Source: Parvibaculum sp036499025 (GTDB taxonomy: Bacteria > Pseudomonadota > Alphaproteobacteria > Parvibaculales > Parvibaculaceae). From it: a DNA stretch of 30,429 bases. The stretch lies in the NCBI GenBank assembly GCA_036499025.1, contig DASYEM010000031.1, positions 1-30,429 of the forward strand. Reading direction: 5' to 3'. Positions 14,573 to 22,091 of this stretch are shown here, in pieces. Within the stretch, counting starts at the first letter, position 1. Each line of letters starts with the position of its first letter. Under the pieces are notes generated by a model. It saw only the letters and a program-made list of their open reading frames with translations. It ran no database searches and was not told the DNA's origin. The position numbers and the translations under genes are program-made.

Positions 14573-15517
14573 ATGAGCAGGGCTTTCATCTTTCCGGGCC
14601 AGGGGTCGCAGGCAGTCGGCATGGGCCGTGAGCTGGCGGAGGCTTTTCCCGCCGCGCGCGAAGTCTTCGAAGAGGTAAACGAGGCGCTGGGCCAGAACCT
14701 CTCCAAACTGATGTGGGAAGGCCCGCAGGAAGACCTGACCCTCACCGAGAACGCCCAGCCCGCCATCATGGCAGTGAGCCTCGCGGTCATCCGCACGCTC
14801 GAACAGGCGGGCGGCTTCAAGCTTGCCGACAAGGCCGCTTTCATCGCGGGGCATTCGCTTGGCGAATATTCGGCTTTGGCCGCCGCCGGTACGTTTACGC
14901 TCGCCGAAACGGCCCGTCTGCTGAAGAAGCGCGGCCAAGCCATGCAGCGCGCCGTGCCAGTGGGGCAGGGCGCGATGGCGGTTCTGCTCGGCCTTGAGTT
15001 CGATGCGGCCTCCGAAATTGCCAAGGAGGCCGCGCAAGGCGAAGTCTGCGAAGCGGCGAACGACAATGGCGGCGGACAGGTCGTGATCTCCGGCGCCAAG
15101 GCCGCCGTCGAGCGCGCCATCGAAATCGCCAAGACCAAGGGCGCCAAGCGCAGCATGTTGCTGCCGGTCAGCGCGCCTTTCCATTGCGCATTGATGAAGC
15201 CTGCCGCCGAGGAAATGGCGCAAGCGTTGGGCCATGTCGATCTGAAGGCCCCCGCCGTGCCGCTGGTGGCCAACGTCACCGCGTCGCGCGTCGCCGATCC
15301 GGCAACCATCCGCACTCTTCTCGTCGAACAGGTGACGGGCATGGTGCGCTGGCGCGAAAGCGTTCTCTATATGGAGACGCAAGGCGTCACGACATATCTC
15401 GAAATCGGCGCAGGCAAGGCGCTCGCCGGCATGGTCAAGCGCATCGCGGATAAAGAAGCCGTGATCGCCTCCATCGGCGCGCCCGCCGATGTCGAAGCCA
15501 TTCTCAAAACGCTTTAA
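14573..15517 (+). CDS. fabD: Malonyl-CoA:ACP transacylase FabD, 314 aa
   Basis: Loads malonate onto acyl carrier protein, supplying the extender unit for type II fatty-acid synthesis. It has the FPGQGSQ loop (7-13), the nucleophile Ser95 in GHSLGEYSA (93-101), Arg120, which is equivalent to the malonate-binding arginine, and His204 in PFHC, completing the Ser-His pair. Length matches the family. The start is the ATG at 14573 with AGGGAG about 6 bases upstream; the frame is open further upstream but without family sequence. It begins the plus-strand cluster fabD-fabG-acpP-fabF and ends 9 bases before fabG. Confidence 0.97.
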   Translation: MSRAFIFPGQGSQAVGMGRELAEAFPAAREVFEEVNEALGQNLSKLMWEGPQEDLTLTENAQPAIMAVSLAVIRTLEQAGGFKLADKAAFIAGHSLGEYSALAAAGTFTLAETARLLKKRGQAMQRAVPVGQGAMAVLLGLEFDAASEIAKEAAQGEVCEAANDNGGGQVVISGAKAAVERAIEIAKTKGAKRSMLLPVSAPFHCALMKPAAEEMAQALGHVDLKAPAVPLVANVTASRVADPATIRTLLVEQVTGMVRWRESVLYMETQGVTTYLEIGAGKALAGMVKRIADKEAVIASIGAPADVEAILKTL

Positions 15518-15526
15518 GGAGCTGCC

Positions 15527-16264
15527 ATGTTCGACCTCACCGGCAAATCGGCGCTTGTCACGGGTGCATCTGGCGGCATCGGCTCCGACATCGCACGCGC
15601 TCTTCACGCGCAGGGCGCGACCGTCGCGCTGTCGGGGACGCGCAAAGACGCGCTCGATGCATTGGCCTCCGAGCTTGGCGGGCGCACGCATGTGCTGCCT
15701 TGCAATCTGTCGGACAGCGCCGCCGTGGACGCGCTGCCGAAGCAGGCCGAAGAGGCGATGGGCGCGCTCGACATTCTGATTAACAATGCAGGCCTCACCC
15801 GCGACAATCTCTTCATGCGGATGAAGGATGACGAATGGGACGAAGTGATCCGCGTTAACCTGACCGCGAGCTTCCGTCTTTCGCGCGCCTCGCTTCGCGG
15901 CATGATGAAGCGCCGTTGGGGCCGCATCATCGGCATTACCTCCGTCGTCGGCGTCATGGGCAATCCGGGGCAGGGCAATTACGCGGCGTCAAAGGCCGGC
16001 ATGATCGGCATGACGAAGTCGCTGGCGCAGGAAGTCGCGAGCCGCAACATCACGGCCAATTGCGTCGCGCCGGGCTTCATCCGCAGCGCCATGACCGATG
16101 CTCTTAACGACGATCAGAAAGGCCGCATCATGGGAACGATTCCGGCGGGCCGTCTCGGCGAAGCGACCGAAATTGCCGCCGCCGTCGTCTTCCTTTCGAG
16201 CGAGGAAGCGGCTTATGTGACCGGCCAGACAATCCATGTTAATGGCGGCATGGCGATGATCTAG
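15527..16264 (+). CDS. fabG: 3-oxoacyl-ACP reductase FabG, 245 aa
   Basis: NADPH-dependent reductase of the first reduction step in each fatty-acid elongation cycle. SDR motifs are intact: TGASGGIG (12-19), CNLSD (59-63), NNAG (86-89), catalytic Ser139, Tyr152 and Lys156 in YAASK, and the FabG-specific VAPGFI and the C-terminal TGQTIHVNGGMAM. It follows fabD by 9 bases with a GGAG ribosome-binding site in the gap, so the two are certainly one operon. This differs from the SDR at 462-1181, which lacks the C-terminal GQTIHVNGG motif and whose substrate is unknown. Confidence 0.97.
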   Translation: MFDLTGKSALVTGASGGIGSDIARALHAQGATVALSGTRKDALDALASELGGRTHVLPCNLSDSAAVDALPKQAEEAMGALDILINNAGLTRDNLFMRMKDDEWDEVIRVNLTASFRLSRASLRGMMKRRWGRIIGITSVVGVMGNPGQGNYAASKAGMIGMTKSLAQEVASRNITANCVAPGFIRSAMTDALNDDQKGRIMGTIPAGRLGEATEIAAAVVFLSSEEAAYVTGQTIHVNGGMAMI

Positions 16265-16332
16265 GCCGGGCGCAACCCGTATCGTCCTAAAAACACTATA
16301 GAATTCAGCCGTCTGGTAGCGTATTTCGACGC

Positions 16333-16371
16333 TTTGCATCTGCTGGCACGGGATGCAAAACTGTGTTAACT
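16333..16371 (+). promoter_or_regulatory. Putative acpP promoter overlapped by an inverted repeat
   Basis: The 257-base gap between fabG and acpP holds a perfect inverted repeat TTTGCATC (16333-16340) / GATGCAAA (16352-16359) with an 11-base spacer. CTGGCA (16343-16348) and TTAACT (16366-16371), 17 bases apart, form a plausible promoter whose -35 lies inside the repeat. The layout suits an operator bound by a dimeric regulator, but the regulator is not identifiable. If this promoter is right the acpP leader would be about 140 bases. Confidence 0.35.
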
Positions 16372-16521
16372 AGGCCCTCGATTTGGCTTGCGGTCCCGAC
16401 TTGAAATGGGCCAGAAGAAGGGCAGTCTTTCCGCCGAATTTGTTCGCGTTGTTTCTTCGAGGCCGATGGCACGGGGATGGAACGCGAGGCCGGTCACAAA
16501 CAAGAGATCTGAGGACTTAAA

Positions 16522-16761
16522 ATGAGTGATATCGGAGAACGCCTGAAGAAGATCGTGGTCGAGCATCTCGGCGTGGACGCCGACAAGGTGACCGAGAATG
16601 CGAGCTTCATCGATGATCTCGGTGCGGACAGCCTCGACAATGTCGAACTCGTCATGGCGTTCGAAGAAGAATTCGGCGTTGAAATTCCTGACGACGCCGC
16701 CGAGAAAATTCTGACCGTCAAAGACGCTATCGAGTTCGTCAAGGCGAACGCGAAGGCCTGA
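16522..16761 (+). CDS. acpP: Acyl carrier protein AcpP, 79 aa
   Basis: Carries growing acyl chains on a 4'-phosphopantetheine arm. The attachment serine is Ser37 in the canonical GADSLD motif (34-39). The protein is short, helical and strongly acidic, with the family landmarks MSDIGERLKKIVVEHLGV, FIDDLGADSLDNVELVMAFEE and IPDDAAEKI. Start ATG at 16522 has GAGGA about 7 bases upstream. It lies between fabG and fabF, separated by 257 bases from the first and 120 from the second, both gaps carrying candidate regulatory sites. ACP is needed in large molar excess over FabF, which may explain the hairpin downstream. Confidence 0.98.
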   Translation: MSDIGERLKKIVVEHLGVDADKVTENASFIDDLGADSLDNVELVMAFEEEFGVEIPDDAAEKILTVKDAIEFVKANAKA

Positions 16762-16770
16762 TTTCGGCTA

Positions 16771-16799
16771 GTGGGGCGCGAGATTTCCTCGCGCCCCAC
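16771..16799 (+). terminator. 12-bp perfect hairpin between acpP and fabF
   Basis: GTGGGGCGCGAG (16771-16782) pairs perfectly with CTCGCGCCCCAC (16788-16799) across a 5-base loop, starting 9 bases after the acpP stop. No T-run follows, so complete intrinsic termination is unlikely. It more likely attenuates transcription or protects the acpP mRNA 3' end after processing, giving more ACP than FabF. Confidence 0.5.
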
Positions 16800-16881
16800 G
16801 GCGGAACGAGGCTCACGGCGTCTGGCTTGAGCTCGATCTCCGCCTGATCTGCTTTCAGTATTTGGGTGAGGATAGGGCGAA

Positions 16882-18135
16882 ATGAGACGGGTAGTCGTCA
16901 CAGGACTTGGCATGGTCTCGCCGCTTGGCGGCAACGTCGAGACGACGTGGGCGCGGATTCTCAAAGGCGAATCCGGCGCGCGCCGCATCGAAAAATTTCA
17001 GGTCGATGATCTGCCCTGCAAGATCGCGATGCCCGTGCCGCGCGAAGGCGAGGGCGCATTCCTCCAGGACGACTGGATGGATCCCAAGGAATCAAAGCGC
17101 GTCGATGACTTCATCGTCTTCGCCATGGCCGCGGCGACGCAGGCGCTCAACGACGCCAACTGGCATCCCTCGACCGAAGAAGAAAAGTGCCGTTCGGGCA
17201 CGATGATCGGCTCCGGCATCGGCGGCCTTGAAGGCATCGCCGAAACCGCGCTGATCCTTCACGAGAAGGGCCCGCGCCGCGTCAGTCCCTTCTTCATCAC
17301 CGGTCGCCTGATCAACCTTGCCTCGGGCTATGTCTCGATCCGTCACGGCCTCAAAGGCCCGAACCACTCGGTCGTCACCGCCTGCTCGACCGGCGCTCAC
17401 GCCATCGGCGATGCCGCGCGCCTGATCGCATTGGATGATGCCGACGTCATGGTCGCGGGCGGCGCTGAAAGCGCCATCTGCCGCATCGGCATTGCCGGTT
17501 TTGCCGCCTGCCGCGCGCTCTCCACTGAATATAACGACACGCCCGAACGCGCCTCGCGTCCTTACGACAAGGACCGCGACGGCTTCGTCATGGGCGAGGG
17601 CGCTGGCGTCGTGGTGCTTGAAGAATACGAACACGCCAAGGCGCGCGGCGCGAAGATTTACGGCGAGATCGTCGGTTACGGCTTGTCTGGCGATGCCTAT
17701 CACATCACCGCGCCCTCCGAAGACGGCGACGGCGGTTTCCGTTCTATGAAAGCCGCCTTGAAGCGCGCGGGCATTTCGCCGTCGGACCTCGACTATGTGA
17801 ACGCCCACGGCACCTCCACCATGGCCGATACGATCGAACTTGGCGCCGTCACGCGCATGCTCGGCAATTCGGTCAGCAAGGTCTCGATGTCCTCGACCAA
17901 ATCCTCCATCGGCCACCTGCTCGGCGCTGCTGGAGCGGTGGAGGCGATCTTCTGCCTGCTCGCCATGCGCGACAGTATTCTTCCGCCGACGATCAACCTC
18001 GACAACCCGGAAGTCGAAACCGAAATCGACCTCGTGCCGCTGAAAGCCCGCGCCAAAGAGGTCAATTATGCGCTGTCGAACTCTTTCGGTTTCGGCGGCA
18101 CCAATGCCTCGCTGGTGATGAAGAAGGTCAGCTGA
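16882..18135 (+). CDS. fabF: 3-oxoacyl-ACP synthase II FabF, 417 aa
   Basis: Condensing enzyme of fatty-acid elongation (KAS II), also important for unsaturated chain elongation. The thiolase-fold Cys-His-His triad is present: Cys168 in TACSTG, His309 in NAHGTST, and His345 in SSTKSSIGHLLGAAG with Lys340. The C-terminal NSFGFGGTNASLV loop is intact. Length is typical. Start ATG at 16882 with GAGG and AGGG purine stretches upstream. Its last codons contain the ribosome-binding site of mltG, whose TTG start follows the fabF stop directly, so expression of the two is coupled. Confidence 0.97.
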   Translation: MRRVVVTGLGMVSPLGGNVETTWARILKGESGARRIEKFQVDDLPCKIAMPVPREGEGAFLQDDWMDPKESKRVDDFIVFAMAAATQALNDANWHPSTEEEKCRSGTMIGSGIGGLEGIAETALILHEKGPRRVSPFFITGRLINLASGYVSIRHGLKGPNHSVVTACSTGAHAIGDAARLIALDDADVMVAGGAESAICRIGIAGFAACRALSTEYNDTPERASRPYDKDRDGFVMGEGAGVVVLEEYEHAKARGAKIYGEIVGYGLSGDAYHITAPSEDGDGGFRSMKAALKRAGISPSDLDYVNAHGTSTMADTIELGAVTRMLGNSVSKVSMSSTKSSIGHLLGAAGAVEAIFCLLAMRDSILPPTINLDNPEVETEIDLVPLKARAKEVNYALSNSFGFGGTNASLVMKKVS

Positions 18136-19263
18136 TTGAGCGACGGGGAAGAAACGCCGGAAGAGCAACCGGCGTCCGCGCCGAAGCGGCGGGGTTTCCT
18201 GCGCGCTTTGCTTCTCATCTCCATCATCCTGCCGAGCTTCATAGCTGTGCTGGTGAGCGGCGTCTTTCTCTATGGCAAAATGCGCTATGAAGCTCAAGGA
18301 CCTCTGCCGGAGAAGACCATTGTCTGGCTCCAGCCGGGCCTTGGTCTTTTGGGCATCACCAGCCGCCTGCAAACGGCCGACGTCATTTCCGAACCGTTGA
18401 TCTTCCGCACCGCCGTCCGCCTCACCGGCGCGGCGGGCTCTCTCAAGGCGGGCGAATATGAAATCCCGGCCCATGCGAGGATGGTCGATGTCGTCCGTGC
18501 GCTGAGGGAAGGCAAATCCATTGTTCACAAGATCACGATCCCCGAAGGGCTGACCAGCCAGCAGGCGATGGCCATCGTCAAGGCGGACCCTGTTCTTGCG
18601 GGCGAGATGCCACTGCTGCCGCCTGAAGGCGTCTTGCTGCCCGAGACTTACAATTTTCTCAAAGGCACGACGCGGGCCGGCCTCGTCAAGCGCATGCAAA
18701 AATCCCAGACGGATTTGATGAACGCGCTCTGGCCCAAACGCGCGAGCGGCTTGCCCTTCACGACGCCAAATGAAGCATTGATCCTTGCTTCCATCGTTGA
18801 GAAGGAAACGGGCGTGAAGACCGAGCGCCCGAAAGTCGCGGCCGTCTTCATCAACCGGTTGCGCCTGCCGATGCGCCTCCAGTCCGATCCGACCATCATT
18901 TACGGCATCACCCGGGGGGCGGGGCCGCTCGGTCGGCCCATCCTGCGCAGCGAGATCGACCGTTCGACGCCCTATAACACCTATCAAATCGACGGACTGC
19001 CGCCGACGCCGATCTGCAATCCGGGCCGCGCCTCCATCGAAGCGGTGTTGAACCCGCCCGCGAGCGACGATCTCTATTTCGTCGCCGACGGCACAGGCGG
19101 TCACGCTTTTTCACCGTCGCTGGCGGGCCATGAGCGCAATGTCGGCAACTGGCGTAAGATCGACAGGCAAAGGAAGGCTGAAAAGCCCGCCGAAACGCCG
19201 CCTGCCAAGGACGCGCCAAAGGCAGCCCCGGTTCCGCCCGCCGTCGCGCCGAAGCAACCGTGA
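18136..19263 (+). CDS. mltG: Endolytic murein transglycosylase MltG (YceG-like), 375 aa
   Basis: An inner-membrane lytic transglycosylase that cleaves nascent glycan strands and is thought to set their length. A short cytoplasmic N-terminus with charged residues is followed by one membrane helix (about 24-46), then a periplasmic YceG domain containing a LysM-like region, the catalytic Glu in LASIVEKETG (Glu222 or Glu224), LQSDPTIIYG (248-257) and STPYNTYQIDGLPPTPICNPG. A Lys/Pro/Ala-rich tail fills about 335-375. The start is TTG at 18136, immediately after the fabF TGA, with AGAAGG 8 bases upstream inside fabF. Adjacent to fabF in many proteobacteria. Confidence 0.96.
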   Translation: MSDGEETPEEQPASAPKRRGFLRALLLISIILPSFIAVLVSGVFLYGKMRYEAQGPLPEKTIVWLQPGLGLLGITSRLQTADVISEPLIFRTAVRLTGAAGSLKAGEYEIPAHARMVDVVRALREGKSIVHKITIPEGLTSQQAMAIVKADPVLAGEMPLLPPEGVLLPETYNFLKGTTRAGLVKRMQKSQTDLMNALWPKRASGLPFTTPNEALILASIVEKETGVKTERPKVAAVFINRLRLPMRLQSDPTIIYGITRGAGPLGRPILRSEIDRSTPYNTYQIDGLPPTPICNPGRASIEAVLNPPASDDLYFVADGTGGHAFSPSLAGHERNVGNWRKIDRQRKAEKPAETPPAKDAPKAAPVPPAVAPKQP

Positions 19264-19272
19264 GCAAGGCCT

Positions 19273-19281
19273 TGTTATACT
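19273..19281 (+). promoter_or_regulatory. Putative extended -10 promoter before yicC-gmk
   Basis: TGT-TATACT (19273-19281) is a perfect TGn spacer with a five-of-six -10, about 40 bases before the yicC ATG. No good -35 is visible, as is common for extended -10 promoters. It would allow yicC-gmk transcription apart from the fab cluster. Confidence 0.35.
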
Positions 19282-19320
19282 GCCCCTCAGTTCAATTGTG
19301 ATTCTCGGAAGGTTCCGCCG

Positions 19321-20208
19321 ATGCCGCTTACCAGCATGACAGGCTTTGCCCGCACCGACGGCGACAACGCCGCCGCTCGCTGGCACTGGGAACTCCGAAG
19401 CGTCAACGGCAAGGGCCTCGACGTGCGCTTCCGTGTGCCCTCGGGTTTTGAAGGCATGGAGGCGCGGCTGCGCGAGGAATTGGCGCGCCACATGAAGCGC
19501 GGCAACGTGCAGGCCACGCTGTCGCTCGACCGCGTGCGCGCCGCCGCGCCGCTGCGCGTCAATGAAGCCGCGCTGGCCGTCGTCATCGCCGCGATGAAGG
19601 ATCTGGGCGAGCGCATCGAATTGATGCCGCCCCGGCCCGAAGGCGTTCTCGCATTGAAAGGCGTACTCGAATCCGCCGATGTCGAAGAGGTCGAGGAAGA
19701 TCACGAAGGTTTCGAAAAAGTGCTGATCGCTTCCTTTGGCGAAGCGGCCAAATCGCTGGCGCGCGCCCGTGATGAAGAGGGCGCCAAGCTTCAATCGGTT
19801 CTCAACGAGCAAGTGAACGCAATCGAGCGGTTGACGGCGCAGGCAGCTGCCTCGCCCTCAGCCGGCATAGAGGCCATGCGCGCGCGGCTGAAAACGCAGG
19901 TCGCCGAATTGCTCGGCGCGTCGCCCGCGCTCTCCGAAGAGCGTCTGGCTCAGGAAGCGGCATTGATGGCGACCAAGGCGGATGTGCGCGAGGAGATCGA
20001 CCGCCTGACGGCGCATGTTGCACAAGCCCGCGAACTTTTTGCAGGCCGCGAACCGGCTGGCCGCAGGCTCGATTTTCTCACCCAGGAATTCAACCGCGAA
20101 GCGAACACGCTCTGCTCCAAGGCGGCTGATGTCAGCCTGACGCGGATCGGCCTCGAGTTGAAAGCCGTCATCGATCAATTGCGCGAGCAAATACAGAATG
20201 TCGAGTGA
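19321..20208 (+). CDS. yicC: YicC/YloC family endoribonuclease, 295 aa
   Basis: Member of the YicC family, in which E. coli YicC has been shown to be an endoribonuclease acting on small RNA. The N-terminal YicC domain opens with the diagnostic SMTGFAR (5-11), followed by ELRSVNGKGLDVRFRVP (about 25-41). The C-terminal DUF1732 domain occupies roughly 210-295 and ends GREPAGRRLDFLTQEFNREANTLCSKA and then LTRIGLELKAVIDQLREQIQNVE, both strongly conserved. Start ATG at 19321 has GGAAGG 8 bases upstream. Its last 11 bases overlap gmk, the usual yicC-gmk arrangement. Confidence 0.95.
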   Translation: MPLTSMTGFARTDGDNAAARWHWELRSVNGKGLDVRFRVPSGFEGMEARLREELARHMKRGNVQATLSLDRVRAAAPLRVNEAALAVVIAAMKDLGERIELMPPRPEGVLALKGVLESADVEEVEEDHEGFEKVLIASFGEAAKSLARARDEEGAKLQSVLNEQVNAIERLTAQAAASPSAGIEAMRARLKTQVAELLGASPALSEERLAQEAALMATKADVREEIDRLTAHVAQARELFAGREPAGRRLDFLTQEFNREANTLCSKAADVSLTRIGLELKAVIDQLREQIQNVE

Positions 20209-20839
20209 CAAGCACGTCGGCCGTCGCGGCCTCATGCTGGTTCTGTCTTCGCCCTCGGGCGCGGGCAAGACCACGCTGTCGCGCGCGCTGCTGGCAAGCG
20301 ACCCCGACATCACCATGTCGGTATCCGCCACCACGCGTCCGCCGCGCCCCGGCGAAAAGCACGGCGCCGACTATTTTTTCCTGAGCACTGAAGATTTCGG
20401 CATCATGCGTAACCGGGGCGAATTTCTCGAACACGCCAAGGTCTTCGGCAATTACTACGGTACGCCCGCAAAGCCCGTCATGGACGCTCTCGCACGCGGC
20501 CATGACGTATTGTTCGACATAGACTGGCAGGGCACGCAGCAGCTCGAAGAAGCCAGGCATGAAGACGTAGTAAAAGTCTTCATCCTACCGCCCTCGGCGC
20601 AGGATCTCGAAAAACGCCTCAACAACCGTGCGCAGGATCCGGCCCATGTCGTCGCTTCCCGCATGGAAAAAGCGTCCGACGAAATCAGCCATTATCAGGA
20701 ATACGACTACATCATCATCAATGAGGATGTGGAAAAGAGCCTGATGGAATTACGCGCGATCCTGATGGCCGAGCGTCTGAAGCGTCACCGCCTGACCGGC
20801 CTCTCGAATTTCGTAAAGCGCCTCCGCGACGCGCTTTAG
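20198..20839 (+). CDS. gmk: Guanylate kinase, 213 aa
   Basis: Phosphorylates GMP to GDP with ATP, essential for GTP, dGTP and (p)ppGpp pools. P-loop SPSGAGKT (18-25), GMP-binding SATTRPPRPGE and YFFLS (about 43-62), then GNYYGTP and DVLFDIDWQG are all present, with the lid region RLNNRAQD. Length is typical. Its ATG lies inside the 3' end of yicC (11-base overlap), so translation is coupled. It is the last gene of the plus-strand cluster and is followed 7 bases later by a large palindromic repeat that may serve as its transcript end. Confidence 0.97.
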   Translation: MSSDKHVGRRGLMLVLSSPSGAGKTTLSRALLASDPDITMSVSATTRPPRPGEKHGADYFFLSTEDFGIMRNRGEFLEHAKVFGNYYGTPAKPVMDALARGHDVLFDIDWQGTQQLEEARHEDVVKVFILPPSAQDLEKRLNNRAQDPAHVVASRMEKASDEISHYQEYDYIIINEDVEKSLMELRAILMAERLKRHRLTGLSNFVKRLRDAL

Positions 20840-20846
20840 GCCTTCC

Positions 20847-20927
20847 CGTCATTGCGAGGAGCGCAGCGACGAAGCAATCCAGTCTTCCTCGCGGCTTCTG
20901 GATTGCTTCGCTGCGCTCGCAATGACG
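20847..20927. repeat. REP-type imperfect palindrome between gmk and adh
   Basis: The left arm (20847-20882) begins CGTCATTGCGAG and ends GAAGCAATCCAG. The right arm (20898-20927) is its inverted copy, with six bases missing in the middle. The 15-base centre is unpaired. The core words (TCATTGCGAG, GAAGCAATCC) are those of a dispersed intergenic palindrome widespread in alphaproteobacteria. It sits exactly between convergent gmk and adh, where it could also act as a bidirectional transcript end. Confidence 0.8.
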
Positions 20928-20936
20928 TAATCGGAT

Positions 20937-21983
20937 TTACGGCTTCAGCACCACCCGGCCCATGACGCCGCCCTTGCGCAGATCGTCGAGCGACTTCGAG
21001 GCGGCGTCGAGAGGGCGCTCCTCGACCGGGATCGGATCGATCTTGCCGGCTTTAACCAGCTCCATCATCTCGTGCGTTTCGCCGAGCGAGCCCACATAGG
21101 AACCACCGATGGAAATCGCGCGCATGGGGAAGAGCGGGATCGGCATCGAGAAGCCGCCGCCGAAGAGACCGACAACGATAACCTGACCGCCCTTGCGCAC
21201 GGAGCCGAGCGCGAATTGCAGCGAGGCTTCCGAGCCGACGAAATCGACCGCTGCGGGCACACCGCCATTCGTGTCGGCGATGAGCTTCTTGAGGGCCGCC
21301 GGGTCTTTCGGATTATAGACCTCATGCGCGCCCGTGCCTTTGGCGGATTGCAGCTTGTTCTCGTCCACATCGGCGCCGAGCGGGGCCTGCTTGAACATTG
21401 CCTTCGCAAACTGCAGGCCCATCATGCCGACGCCGCCGAGGCCGACGACCAGCACGCGTTCTTCGTCGCTGACATCGAGCTTCTTCATCGCACCGTAAGC
21501 CGTGAGGCCCGAGCACATATAGGTCGCGGCGAGGCCCTTCGGCACGCCGGTATAATCGAGAAGGTAGCGCGAATGCGGCACCATCACATGGGTCGCATAA
21601 CCGCCCGCGACCTGAATGCCGAGATTGCGCGGCTTGTTGCAAAGCTGCTCTTCGCCGCGATTGCAGGTCGGGCACTCGCCGCAACCGATCCACGGGAAAG
21701 CGACGCGCAGATCGCCGACCTTGACGTCCTTGGCGTCGGGGCCGACGGCGATGACTTCACCCTCGATCTCATGGCCGAGCGTGAAGGGCAACTTGCGCCC
21801 GGCGCGCACGTCGAGCTTGTTGCCGCCGCCCATGTCGAAATGGCCGTCGTGAATATGCACATCGGAATGGCAAACGCCGCAATGCGTGACCTTGAGCAGA
21901 ACTTCCGTGCCTTGCGGCTTCGGCGTTTCGCTCTCGAGCGACTGCAGGGGTTGACCGTAATCGGTGATGGCCTGGGATTTCAT
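20937..21983 (-). CDS. Zinc-dependent alcohol dehydrogenase, ChnD-like, 348 aa
   Basis: A medium-chain dehydrogenase that oxidises alcohols to aldehydes with NAD(P)+. Catalytic zinc ligands are Cys35 (CGVCHSD), His71 with Glu72 (GHE) and Cys157; structural zinc cysteines are at 101, 104, 107 and 115. The Rossmann loop is GLGGVG (181-186). The insertion HFDMGGGNKLDVRAGRK and the PWIGCGEC-x2-C-x-RGEE-x-LC block resemble 6-hydroxyhexanoate dehydrogenase ChnD, from memory of that sequence, so medium-chain or omega-hydroxy alcohols are possible substrates. The start is ATG 21983, with GGAGG 7 bases upstream; earlier in-frame sequence is not family-like. It is a single gene inserted between gmk and the rsmA cluster, next to a REP palindrome. 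Confidence 0.94.
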   Translation of the reverse strand: MKSQAITDYGQPLQSLESETPKPQGTEVLLKVTHCGVCHSDVHIHDGHFDMGGGNKLDVRAGRKLPFTLGHEIEGEVIAVGPDAKDVKVGDLRVAFPWIGCGECPTCNRGEEQLCNKPRNLGIQVAGGYATHVMVPHSRYLLDYTGVPKGLAATYMCSGLTAYGAMKKLDVSDEERVLVVGLGGVGMMGLQFAKAMFKQAPLGADVDENKLQSAKGTGAHEVYNPKDPAALKKLIADTNGGVPAAVDFVGSEASLQFALGSVRKGGQVIVVGLFGGGFSMPIPLFPMRAISIGGSYVGSLGETHEMMELVKAGKIDPIPVEERPLDAASKSLDDLRKGGVMGRVVLKP

Positions 21984-22091
21984 CGGGAACCTCCGTATTG
22001 GACGGGCGGTCTTTGCGCCGCCGAATTTGGGCCAATGTCGCACAAGCGATCAGAGCGGCCAAACCAAAACGCCGCACAAAAAGGAACAAGC

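Noticed and set aside
17092..19104. 670-residue open frame on the minus strand opposite fabF and mltG
   Set aside because: The translation is a shadow of two certain genes in GC-rich DNA; composition is Arg/Asp/Gly-rich and no family feature is seen.
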